Below, in pieces: positions 26,246-35,142 of a stretch of DNA of 37,088 nucleotides; the stretch's first letter is position 1; every line of letters starts with the position of its first letter. The position numbers and the translations under genes were made by a program. Source of the stretch: Methylobacteriaceae bacterium (GTDB lineage Bacteria > Pseudomonadota > Alphaproteobacteria > Rhizobiales > Beijerinckiaceae); the NCBI GenBank assembly GCA_019244955.1, contig JAFASC010000193.1:1-37088 (forward strand), read 5' to 3'. The notes under the pieces are model-generated. The model was not told the origin of the DNA. It worked only from the letters and a program-made list of their open reading frames with translations, and did not search any database.

Positions 26246-27664
26246 ATGACGGACATCGCAGGCCATCCCGTCGTGGAACCGCCGCCCGAAGATCAGGTGC
26301 GTGACGAAGAGGGCCGGCTGCGCGACGAGTTCGTCGAGCGCGTGTCTGCGGCGGTCCAGGCCAGTGACGCCGAACAGGTCCGCACACTCGCCGGCGATTT
26401 GCACGAGGCGGACATGGGCGCGCTCATCGAGGCGCTCGATCCCGACGACCGCCCGCGGCTCATCGAGCTTTTAGGCGCCCATTTCGATTTCAGCGCGCTG
26501 ACGGAAGTCGACGACTCCGTCCGCGAGGAAATCCTCGAAGAAATTCCCAACGAGGAGATCGCCGAGGGCGTCCGCGAACTCGAAAGCGACGACGCGGTCG
26601 CCATCCTCGAAGACCTCGATCCGGAAGACCGCGCCGCCGTCCTCGAGGCGCTGCCGCTGATCGAGCGCACCGCACTGCGCCGCTCGCTCGATTATCCAGA
26701 AAATTCCGCCGGCCGGCTGATGCAGACGCGGCTCATCGCCGTCCCAGCCTTTTGGAATGTCGGCCAGACGATTGACTACATGCGTGAGGCGCATCCCGAG
26801 AGTCTCCCGGACTCTTTCTTCGAAGTCTTTGTCGTCGATCCCGGCCACCGCTTCTTAGGCACGGTCTTCCTCGATCGGCTGGCGCGCTCGAAGCGCCCCG
26901 TGCGGCTCGAAGACATCATGCAGGCCGATCGCCGGCGCGTTGATGTCATGGAAGACCGGGAAGAAGTTGCCCGGCTCTTTGAGCGTTACAACCTCGTCTC
27001 GGTGCCGGTGGTGGATGAGGCCGAGCGGCTCGTTGGCGTGGTCACGATCGACGACATCGTCGACGTCATCCAGGAGGAAGCCGAAGAAGATCTTCGCGCA
27101 CTTGGTGGCGTCAGCCGCCGCGAGGAATTGTCGGATCCGGTCTGGTGGATTACCCGCAGCCGGTTTTTGTGGCTGCTCGTCAATCTCGCGACCGCCTTCA
27201 TCGCCTCCTCCGTCCTTGGCTTGTTCGAGGGTCAGCTGCAGAAGATGGTGGCGCTAGCGGTGCTCGCGCCGATCGTCGCCAGCCAGGGCGGCAATGCCGC
27301 CACCCAAACCATGACCGTAGCCGTACGCGCGCTCGCGACGCGCGACCTCTCGCGGGCGAACGCCCTTTGGATCATCGGGCGCGAGCTAATGGTGGGCGCC
27401 ATCAATGGCGCCGCCTTCGGCCTCATCACCGGCATCATCTCGGCGACCTGGTTCCATACGCCCGGGATCGGGGTTGTCATCGCGCTCGCCATGCTGACCA
27501 ATCTGATCGCCGGAGCGCTTGGCGGGATCCTGATCCCGCTGCTACTCGACCGGCTCAAGGTCGACCCTGCGGTCTCCTCCGGCGCGTTCGTGACGACGGT
27601 CACCGACGTGGTCGGGTATGCCTCGTTCCTGTCGATCGCCACGCTATGGTTCGGCCTCGCCTGA
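26246..27664 (+). CDS. mgtE: Magnesium transporter MgtE
   Basis: MgtE N domain, CBS pair (VPVVDEAERLVGVVTIDDIVDVIQEEAEEDLRALGG), TM region VLAPIVASQGGNAATQTMTVAVRALA. Confidence 0.97.
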   Translation: MTDIAGHPVVEPPPEDQVRDEEGRLRDEFVERVSAAVQASDAEQVRTLAGDLHEADMGALIEALDPDDRPRLIELLGAHFDFSALTEVDDSVREEILEEIPNEEIAEGVRELESDDAVAILEDLDPEDRAAVLEALPLIERTALRRSLDYPENSAGRLMQTRLIAVPAFWNVGQTIDYMREAHPESLPDSFFEVFVVDPGHRFLGTVFLDRLARSKRPVRLEDIMQADRRRVDVMEDREEVARLFERYNLVSVPVVDEAERLVGVVTIDDIVDVIQEEAEEDLRALGGVSRREELSDPVWWITRSRFLWLLVNLATAFIASSVLGLFEGQLQKMVALAVLAPIVASQGGNAATQTMTVAVRALATRDLSRANALWIIGRELMVGAINGAAFGLITGIISATWFHTPGIGVVIALAMLTNLIAGALGGILIPLLLDRLKVDPAVSSGAFVTTVTDVVGYASFLSIATLWFGLA

Positions 27665-27724
27665 GGCTGCCGGGATTTGGCCCCATTAACGGGTCATTAC
27701 CGGCTCCTCGCTAATTTGCCCCTC

Positions 27725-28573
27725 ATGGCGAGTATGGCCGCGTCCCAGTTCTTCCGCTCCCTTCCCGCAACCGTGCTCCTCGTAACGCTGGGCCTTGGCC
27801 TCGCCGGCTGCGGGCCGACGCTCGATGGCCGCGCCCTCGCGCCCACAGCCAAGGACAGGCGGCTCGCCTTCATGGTCCCGGAGAGCGAACTCGCAAACTA
27901 TTCCGCCGCGCGCCACCGCGAACACCCGATCCAGGGCATCGATGTCTCCAAGTACCAGGGCGATATCGACTGGCAGGCCGTGCGCGATTCCGGCGTCCGC
28001 TTCGCCTGGATCAAGGCGACGGAAGGCGGCGACGTCCTTGACTCGAAATTCCAGGCGAACTGGGAGGGTGCGCGTGCTGCAGGGATCCCGCGCGGTGCCT
28101 ACCACTTCATGTTCTGGTGCCGCCCGTGGCAGGAAGAGGCGAACTGGTTCATCAAGAACGTCCCGGTCGATCCCGATGCGTTACCGCCTGTCCTTGATGT
28201 CGAGGCGACGCCGCAATCGAAAATGTGCAAGCGCACACTTGAGCCGGAGAAGACAGTCGCGGAGATGCGGTTCATCCTCCAGGAACTCGAGCGCCAGTAC
28301 GGCAAAAGGCCGGTGATCTATTCTTCCGTCGACTTTTATCAGAGCATTTTGTCCGACGGCGCGCTGTCGGACTATCCGATTTGGGTCCGTAGCACCAAAT
28401 ATCATCCGGCTGTTCGCTACGGCAACCGCCACTGGCACATCTGGCAATATGCCTCCGACGGCTCCGTGCCCGGTATTCAAGGGGCCGTCGATCGTAACGC
28501 CTTTTACGGGTCGGAAGGCGATTGGCGGCGCTGGCTGCGTGGCGAAGACACGCGCTACGCCTCAAAAAACTGA
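27725..28573 (+). CDS. GH25 family lysozyme, predicted lipoprotein
   Basis: Lipobox LGLAGC; IQGIDVSKYQGDIDWQAVRDSGVRFAWIKATEGGDVLDSKFQANWEGARAAGIPRGAYHF...LDVE...WHIWQYASDGSVPGIQGAVDRNAF. Confidence 0.93.
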   Translation: MASMAASQFFRSLPATVLLVTLGLGLAGCGPTLDGRALAPTAKDRRLAFMVPESELANYSAARHREHPIQGIDVSKYQGDIDWQAVRDSGVRFAWIKATEGGDVLDSKFQANWEGARAAGIPRGAYHFMFWCRPWQEEANWFIKNVPVDPDALPPVLDVEATPQSKMCKRTLEPEKTVAEMRFILQELERQYGKRPVIYSSVDFYQSILSDGALSDYPIWVRSTKYHPAVRYGNRHWHIWQYASDGSVPGIQGAVDRNAFYGSEGDWRRWLRGEDTRYASKN

Positions 28574-28630
28574 GCAACGGACCGCCGATCTCCTAGTGCG
28601 CAATATCTAGAAAACGTGCTTGAATGTGTG

Positions 28631-28648
28631 GCGCACCAGGAGGTGCGC
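28631..28648. promoter_or_regulatory. Perfect hairpin in the leader of the thioesterase gene
   Basis: GCGCACC-AGGA-GGTGCGC, exact 7-bp stem; outer arms CGGACCGC (28578-28585) and GCGGTCCG (28647-28654) are also complementary. Confidence 0.45.
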
Positions 28649-28664
28649 GGTCCGGAACTATTTT

Positions 28665-29057
28665 ATGACCCCGCCTCCCAGCATGCCATTTTCCGAGCTT
28701 CTCGGCATCCGCGTGACGACGAGCACGCCCGATCTCGTGGAAGCCGAGATGGAGGTGCGTGCCGATTTGTGCACCGTTCCTCCCGTGTTGCACGGCGGCG
28801 CATTGATGGCGCTTGCCGATTCCGTCGGCGCGCTCGCAACCGTGCTCAATTTGCCCGAGGGCGCCTGGACGACGACAATTGAGAGCAAGACCAATTTCTT
28901 GGCCCCGCTGCCCGTCGGAGAGCTCGCGCGCGCCTCCTGCACGCCGATCCATAGAGGCCGTCAGACGATGGTGTGGCAGACTAGGATAAGTCGCGCCGAC
29001 GGGCGGCTGGCCGGCGTCGTGATGCAGACGCAGCTTGTTATCCCGCCGAAAGCCTAA
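28665..29057 (+). CDS. PaaI-type hotdog-fold thioesterase
   Basis: PFSELLGIRVTTSTPDLVEAEMEVRADLCTVPPVLHGGALMALADSVGALATVLNLP...ESKTNFLAPLPVG. Confidence 0.9.
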   Translation: MTPPPSMPFSELLGIRVTTSTPDLVEAEMEVRADLCTVPPVLHGGALMALADSVGALATVLNLPEGAWTTTIESKTNFLAPLPVGELARASCTPIHRGRQTMVWQTRISRADGRLAGVVMQTQLVIPPKA

Positions 29058-29067
29058 GGACGGAACG

Positions 29068-29994
29068 ATGCGCATTGCGATCATGGGCGCCGGTGGCGTC
29101 GGCGGCTATTTCGGGGGGCGGCTGGCACTTGCTGGCAATGACGTGACCTTCGTCGCGCGCGGCGCACATGGCGATGCGATTCGGCGCAATGGATTGAGCG
29201 CCGGAGGCACTTTGGGCGAGTTCCATGTGAATCCGGCCAAGTGCGTGGCGAGTCCCGACGAACTCGGTGAGCCGCCCGATGTCATTCTGTTTGCGGTCAA
29301 ACTCTCGGCAATGCAATCCGCCGCGGAGCAATTGCTGCCGATCGTCGGCGCCAATACCAGTGTGTACACCGTGCAGAACGGGGTTGAGGCGGCAGATGTC
29401 GTCGGCGGCGTTCTGGGGCATGAAAAGGTTGTGCCTGGGATTGCCTACATATCCGCGATCATTTCAGAGCCCGGGGTGATCAACACCCGCGCGGCTTTTG
29501 GCGCTCTGGCTTTTGGCGAGCGAGACGGGCGCGAGAGTGCACGTGTGAAAGCCTTTCAGGAAACATGTAAAGCAGCGCAATTCGAAGCGCAGATTCCGCC
29601 AGACATTACGCGCGCTATATGGCTCAAGTTCGCAATGCTCGCGCCAATGGCGGCTACGACCTCGTTGATCCGCTGCGGCCTGGGCCCGATCCGCACAAAT
29701 CCAAGGTCGCGCGCGCTTTTGCAGGCGCTCATCGAGGAAATCGTCGCCCTCGGCAAAGCCGCGGGGGTCGATATGCGCAAACGCGACGTGAAGGACACGT
29801 TGAAGATTTTGGACGGTCTGCCGCCGGCGGTGCGCGCCTCGATGGCGCATGACCTCGAGGTCGGCAATCCGCTGGAATTGCCGTGGCTTTCCGGGGCTGT
29901 CGTGCGGCTCGGCGAAAAGCACGGCATGGAGACGCCCACGCATCGTTTCTTTGCGGACGCGCTTGCGCCTTACGAGAAGGGGCGGCCGGAATAG
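29068..29994 (+). CDS. 2-dehydropantoate 2-reductase family protein
   Basis: MRIAIMGAGGVGGYFGGRLALAGNDVTFVARGAHGDAIRRNGL...QNGVEAADVV...IWLKFAMLAPMAATTSL. Confidence 0.92.
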   Translation: MRIAIMGAGGVGGYFGGRLALAGNDVTFVARGAHGDAIRRNGLSAGGTLGEFHVNPAKCVASPDELGEPPDVILFAVKLSAMQSAAEQLLPIVGANTSVYTVQNGVEAADVVGGVLGHEKVVPGIAYISAIISEPGVINTRAAFGALAFGERDGRESARVKAFQETCKAAQFEAQIPPDITRAIWLKFAMLAPMAATTSLIRCGLGPIRTNPRSRALLQALIEEIVALGKAAGVDMRKRDVKDTLKILDGLPPAVRASMAHDLEVGNPLELPWLSGAVVRLGEKHGMETPTHRFFADALAPYEKGRPE

Positions 29995-30028
29995 AAGCCG
30001 GTTCGTCGTCGCGAACCGACCACCGTAC

Positions 30029-31348
30029 TCAGTGCACCGGATGTGCTGCAATCGCCGCAGCGCGGCTGCCCCGGCCCAGGATGAGCACCAGGAGGCACCC
30101 TGCAGCTGAGATGACGGCAAGCGGCATCAGCCCCAAGGGATAGCTGCCCGTTGCATCTTTGATCACGCCGAGGAGCGATGTTCCGACGAAACCGCCGATA
30201 TTGCCCATCGCATTGATCTGCGCGATCCCCGCGGCGGCGGCACCGGCCGACAGCCATTCGGTCGAGAGCGCCCAGAATGGACCCTTGACAATGTAAGTCG
30301 CTGTCACCGCTACGCACAGAATGAGGATGGTGGGCAGCAGTGAATTCGTGAAGACGGCGACCGTAAGGCTCGCGGCGAGCAATGCGAGCGGAATTGCCGT
30401 ATGCCACATCCGCTCATCCGTCCTGTCGGAACTGCGCCCCCAAATGATCATCAAGACAGACGCGATGCCAAAGGGAATCGAGTTCAGGAGACCGGTCTGC
30501 ATGTTGGTCAGACCGAAGGACTTGATGATCTGCGGCTGCCAAAGCGACAGACATTGGCTTGCACCGGATGCGCCGGCATAGATCAGCGATGCCGCCAAAA
30601 CGTATTTGTTGCTCATCACCTTCCACAGCGAAGCGTGTCCAACGGCCTGCTTCCGGGTCGCCGACGGACTAGCAAGGCGCTGCAACAGCCAAGCGCGCTG
30701 TTCAGGGGTAAGAAAGCGAGCATCCGCCGGACGGTTCGGCAGAACGAAGAGAGCCGCAAATCCCAGCAGCACGGCCGGCGCTGCCTCAAGGATGAACATC
30801 CATTGCCATCCGCGCAGACCCAACCATCCGTCGGTCTGCAACAGGGCAGCCGAGATGGGCGAGCCGAGAAAGCTCGAGATCGGAATGGCCACCATGAAGA
30901 TCGCAACGATGCGGCCGCGATATTCCGGCGGGAACCAATACGTCAGATAGAGGATAACGCCGGGAAAAAATCCGGCTTCAGCCGCGCCGAGCAGGAGGCG
31001 CACGGCATAGAAGGAATAAGGGCCGACCACAAAGGCCATGCACGCGGATACGATTCCCCACGTGACCAGGATACGCGCGATCCAAAGCCGAGCGCCGACT
31101 TTCTCCATGGCGAGGTTGCTGGGAATCTCGCAAAGGACGTAAGTGATATAGAACAGCCCGCCACCGAGGCCGAAGGCTGATTGCGACAGGCCGATGTCCT
31201 GATTCATCTGCAGTGCGGCGAAGCCGGCATTCACCCGGTCGACGAAGGCGATGAAATAACAGACCATGAGAAATGGGACGATGCGCCAAATGATCTGGCG
31301 CATCGTCGCCCGCTCAAGACTCGGCGTAGTGACGCTCGTGGCAGCCAT
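30029..31348 (-). CDS. MFS transporter, anion:cation symporter (ACS)-like
   Basis: IIWRIVPFLMVCYFIAFVDRVNAGFAALQMNQDIGLSQSAFGLGGGLFYITYVLCEIPSNLAMEKVGAR...GAAEAGFFPGVILYLTYWFPPEYRGR. Confidence 0.94.
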   Translation of the reverse strand: MAATSVTTPSLERATMRQIIWRIVPFLMVCYFIAFVDRVNAGFAALQMNQDIGLSQSAFGLGGGLFYITYVLCEIPSNLAMEKVGARLWIARILVTWGIVSACMAFVVGPYSFYAVRLLLGAAEAGFFPGVILYLTYWFPPEYRGRIVAIFMVAIPISSFLGSPISAALLQTDGWLGLRGWQWMFILEAAPAVLLGFAALFVLPNRPADARFLTPEQRAWLLQRLASPSATRKQAVGHASLWKVMSNKYVLAASLIYAGASGASQCLSLWQPQIIKSFGLTNMQTGLLNSIPFGIASVLMIIWGRSSDRTDERMWHTAIPLALLAASLTVAVFTNSLLPTILILCVAVTATYIVKGPFWALSTEWLSAGAAAAGIAQINAMGNIGGFVGTSLLGVIKDATGSYPLGLMPLAVISAAGCLLVLILGRGSRAAAIAAHPVH

Positions 31349-31502
31349 CTTTTCCTCCCCAGCTGCCCGGAATATCTCCGCAGCAACGCCATGAGTTAAC
31401 GGCCGCAGCCGATGATGGCGGCCGCGCTGCATCGCCTGTCGACACTCACATCTACCGCGCTATAGCAAGGTTCAATAGCCGATAGGCTTCGTTCCGCGCC
31501 TT

Positions 31503-31883
31503 TTATTGTCTCGGTGGAATCGTCATCGCTTCGATCTTGTTGCCGTCGAGATCGCGAATGAAGGCGCCGAAATAGCCGGTCATCTCGCCTTTGCGCGGGC
31601 CCGGCGCACCATCATCACGCCCACCATGCGAGAGAGCCCGCGTATGAAATTCGCGGACGGCCTCTACGCTCCTTGCGCGTAAGCAGATATGCGCACCGGT
31701 GTCCTCGGCGCCACGCGCGCCGTTCGGCCGCGCATTGAGCCAGAACTCAGGGTATGCCTTGCCGAAGCCGACGCTCGCCGGCCGGTCGGCGATCTTCCGG
31801 TAGCCGAGGGGCTCCAGCACCGCTTGGTAGAAGGCGGCGCTCTTCTGGAGGTCCGCAACGGCGATAGAGACGTGGTCAATCAT
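31503..31883 (-). CDS. VOC family (glyoxalase-like) protein
   Basis: MIDHVSIAVADLQKSAAFYQAVLEPLGYRK...YPEFWLNARP...GYFGAFIRDLDGNKIEAM. Confidence 0.92.
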   Translation of the reverse strand: MIDHVSIAVADLQKSAAFYQAVLEPLGYRKIADRPASVGFGKAYPEFWLNARPNGARGAEDTGAHICLRARSVEAVREFHTRALSHGGRDDGAPGPRKGEMTGYFGAFIRDLDGNKIEAMTIPPRQ

Positions 31884-31944
31884 TGCCTGCCCTCTGGCGC
31901 CGCTCTGGACGGCCGAGCCTGCCTCCAATAGACCGGGCCAAGCC

Positions 31945-33954
31945 ATGTTCAAGAAAATCCTGATTGCCAACCGCGGCGAGATCGCCTGCCGCGTCATCAA
32001 GACGGCCCGGCGAATGGGCATTGCGACGGTCGCGGTCTATTCCGACGCCGACAAGGACGCGCTGCACGTCGAGATGGCGGACGAGGCGGTGCATATCGGC
32101 CCGGCGCCCGCGGCGGAGTCCTATCTCGTCATCGACAAGATTGTCGGCGCCTGTAAATCGACGGGCGCCGAGGCTGTGCATCCCGGCTATGGGTTTTTGT
32201 CCGAGCGCGCGGCGTTCGCACAGGCGCTGGCTGACAACGCCATTACCTTCATCGGGCCGAACCCGCGCGCGATCGAGGCGATGGGCGACAAAATCGAATC
32301 GAAAAAAGCCGCCAATGCGGCGAAGGTTTCCACCGTCCCGGGATTCCTGGGGGTGATCGAAGATGCCGACCATGCGATAAAAATTGCCGACGAGATTGGC
32401 TACCCGGTCATGCTGAAGGCCTCCGCCGGTGGCGGCGGCAAGGGCATGCGCATCGCCCATTCCCGCGATGAGGTCGCTGAAGGTTTCACCCGCGCCAAAT
32501 CGGAAGCGAAGTCGTCATTCGGCGACGATCGCGTGTTCGTCGAGAAATTCATCGTCAATCCGCGCCACGTCGAGATCCAGGTGCTCGGCGACAAGCATGG
32601 GGATGTGATCTATCTCGGCGAGCGCGAATGCTCGATCCAGCGCCGCAATCAAAAGGTCATCGAGGAGGCCCCGTCGCCGCTGCTTGACGAGGGGACGCGG
32701 CGCAAAATGGGCGAGCAAGCGGTCGCGCTGGCTAAAGCCGTCAATTACGATTCCGCCGGCACTGTCGAATTCGTCGCCGGCCAGGACCGCAGCTTTTATT
32801 TTCTCGAAATGAATACGCGGCTGCAGGTCGAGCATCCCGTCACCGAGCTCGTCACCGGCATTGATCTCGTCGAGCAGATGATCCGCGTCGCCGCCGGCGA
32901 GAAGCTCGCGATCAAGCAGTCCGACATCAAGCTCAAGGGGTGGGCCGTCGAGAGCCGCATCTATGCCGAGGATCCCGTTCGCAATTTTCTGCCCTCGACT
33001 GGACGCTTGATCACCTACCGCCCGCCCGGCGAGGGGCACCACGACGGTGTGACCGTGCGAAACGACACCGGCGTGTACGAAGGGGGCGAAATCTCCATCT
33101 ACTACGATCCGATGATCGCGAAGCTGGTGACGCATGCCGGCGATCGTTCGAGCGCCATCGATGCGCAAGCCGATGCGCTCGATCGCTTCGCGATCGACGG
33201 CATCCGCCACAACATCCCGTTCCTCGCCTCGATCATGCAGAAGCCGCGTTGGCGCTCCGGCAATCTGTCGACCGGCTTCATTGCCGAAGAATATCCGGAC
33301 GGATTCGTGCCGCCGCAGCCGCAGGGCGAGATCGCGCATGTCATCGCCGCCGTCGCGGCCTTCGTTGATCACGTCGCCAATGAAAGAAAGCGGCAGATTT
33401 CCGGGCAGATGCGGACCGCGCGGTCCGTGCAATTCGAACGCGAGCGCTGCGTCCTGCTCGGCACCGAGCGTTTGAATCTCACGCTCGACAGCGGCGACGA
33501 GTCGCTGCTCCTGCGCTTTGAAGATGACAACACCGAAGCATACCATGTTGCGTCCGAGTGGACGCCGGGCGTTCCGGTTTGGACCGGCACGATCAACGAC
33601 GAACCGCTCGCGGTCCAAGTGCGGCCGATCCTAAACGGCTATCATTTGGCGCATCGCGGCATGTCGCTCGAGGCGCGCGTCTATACGCGGCGCGAGGCGG
33701 AGCTCGCCGAGCTGATGCCGGACAAGAAGGTCGGCGCCTCGACGAAGGCGCTGCTCTGCCCGATGCCCGGCCTGGTGAAGGCGATCTCGGTCAAAGAAGG
33801 CCAGGAGGTCAAAGCCGGCGAGGCACTCTGCATCGTCGAAGCGATGAAGATGGAAAACGTGCTGCGCGCAGAACGCGACGTGAAGGTTGTTAAAATATTA
33901 GCCAAGGAAGGCGACTCCCTTGCCGTTGACGCGCCGATCATGGAATTTGCGTGA
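31945..33954 (+). CDS. pccA: Propionyl-CoA carboxylase alpha (biotin) subunit
   Basis: MFKKILIANRGEIACRVIKTARRMGIATVAVYSDAD...EMNTRLQVEHPVTELVTGIDLVEQMIRVAAGEKL...VEAMKMENVL. Confidence 0.92.
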   Translation: MFKKILIANRGEIACRVIKTARRMGIATVAVYSDADKDALHVEMADEAVHIGPAPAAESYLVIDKIVGACKSTGAEAVHPGYGFLSERAAFAQALADNAITFIGPNPRAIEAMGDKIESKKAANAAKVSTVPGFLGVIEDADHAIKIADEIGYPVMLKASAGGGGKGMRIAHSRDEVAEGFTRAKSEAKSSFGDDRVFVEKFIVNPRHVEIQVLGDKHGDVIYLGERECSIQRRNQKVIEEAPSPLLDEGTRRKMGEQAVALAKAVNYDSAGTVEFVAGQDRSFYFLEMNTRLQVEHPVTELVTGIDLVEQMIRVAAGEKLAIKQSDIKLKGWAVESRIYAEDPVRNFLPSTGRLITYRPPGEGHHDGVTVRNDTGVYEGGEISIYYDPMIAKLVTHAGDRSSAIDAQADALDRFAIDGIRHNIPFLASIMQKPRWRSGNLSTGFIAEEYPDGFVPPQPQGEIAHVIAAVAAFVDHVANERKRQISGQMRTARSVQFERERCVLLGTERLNLTLDSGDESLLLRFEDDNTEAYHVASEWTPGVPVWTGTINDEPLAVQVRPILNGYHLAHRGMSLEARVYTRREAELAELMPDKKVGASTKALLCPMPGLVKAISVKEGQEVKAGEALCIVEAMKMENVLRAERDVKVVKILAKEGDSLAVDAPIMEFA

Positions 33955-35072
33955 GCATGCTTGAACGCGCGCGAGCGTTTCTGGATCGGGTCCCGCTTGT
34001 CGACGGCCACAACGATCTGCCGTTCGTCATCCGCGCCGACAAGCAAGCGCACGGCGATGTCGCGGCATTCCATTTGGAAGAGCGGCGCGAGGGCCGCGAC
34101 ACCGACATTCCGCGGCTGATCGAAGGCAGAGTCGCCGCGCAGTTCTGGGCGGCGTTCGTGCCGCCACGCGAGAAGCAGCCGGCGAGCTTTGCGCTGCAGC
34201 AGATCGCGCTGACGCACCGCATGATTGCGCATCATTCGGACGTGTTTCTGCCGGCCTTCGCCAGCGCGGACATCGCGCGCGCCAAAGCCGGGAATAAAAT
34301 CGCCAGCTTCATCACGATCGAGAACGGCGCGGCGCTGGAGAACCGCCTCGACACGCTCTTTGCGTTCTACGATCTCGGCGTGCGGTTGATGACGCTCTGC
34401 CATAACGCGACAACAGACTGGTGCGACAGCGCGACCGACGAACCACGCCACAATGGCCTCACTGATTTCGGCCGCGACGTCATCGCCGCAATGAACGATA
34501 TCGGCATGATCGTCGATCTTGCCCACGTCAGCCCTGCGGTCATGCATCAGGTGCTGGATATTCCGCGCGCACCCGTCGTCTGGTCGCATTCGAACGCGCG
34601 AGCGCTCTGCGATCACCCGCGCAACGTCCCGGACGACGTGCTCGGGCGCGTCGGCGCCAACGGCGGCATCGTCATGCCCTGCTTCGTGCCGGACTTCATC
34701 TCGCAGAAGTCGCGTGACTGGATGAAGCCACTGAAGGACGAGCACGGCGCGACGCCGAAAGGCGTCAACATGGACGAGGTCGTGCCGGCGCGCGAGCGCG
34801 ACGTCGGCCCTTGGCCGCGCGGCACGCTTTCCGAATATTGCGACCATCTCGATTACCTCCGGGGCAAGATCGGGCCGGATCACCTCGGCATCGGCTCGGA
34901 TTTCTTCGGCGGCCCACAAGGCGAGGGGCTGAAGGATGTCGGGTGCTTTCCCGCGATTTTCGCCGAGCTGATGCAGCGCGGCTGGCCCGATGCCGATCTC
35001 GAGAAGCTGGCGAGCGGCAATTTCGTGCGTGTGTTCGCAGCCGTGGAGAAAGCACGCCGGCCCGCCTCATAG
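33951..35072 (+). CDS. Membrane-type dipeptidase, peptidase M19 family
   Basis: VPLVDGHNDLPFVIR...GADIAR-type segment...ENGAALENRLDTLFAFYDLGVRLMTLCHNATTDWCDS...GMIVDLAHVSPAVMHQVLDIPRAPVVWSHSNARALCDHPRN; GTG start overlaps the pccA stop (GTGA). Confidence 0.92.
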   Translation: MSMLERARAFLDRVPLVDGHNDLPFVIRADKQAHGDVAAFHLEERREGRDTDIPRLIEGRVAAQFWAAFVPPREKQPASFALQQIALTHRMIAHHSDVFLPAFASADIARAKAGNKIASFITIENGAALENRLDTLFAFYDLGVRLMTLCHNATTDWCDSATDEPRHNGLTDFGRDVIAAMNDIGMIVDLAHVSPAVMHQVLDIPRAPVVWSHSNARALCDHPRNVPDDVLGRVGANGGIVMPCFVPDFISQKSRDWMKPLKDEHGATPKGVNMDEVVPARERDVGPWPRGTLSEYCDHLDYLRGKIGPDHLGIGSDFFGGPQGEGLKDVGCFPAIFAELMQRGWPDADLEKLASGNFVRVFAAVEKARRPAS

Positions 35073-35142
35073 GCTTGTTGCACAGAAAAGCATCAATTAA
35101 GACCGCCTGTGGCCGCTTGGGGCCGATGTCGGGCGCTTTTTC

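Noticed and set aside
32515-33618. 367-aa minus-strand ORF
   Set aside because: Antisense shadow of pccA.
33681-34919. 412-aa minus-strand ORF
   Set aside because: Antisense to pccA end and the M19 dipeptidase, both well supported.
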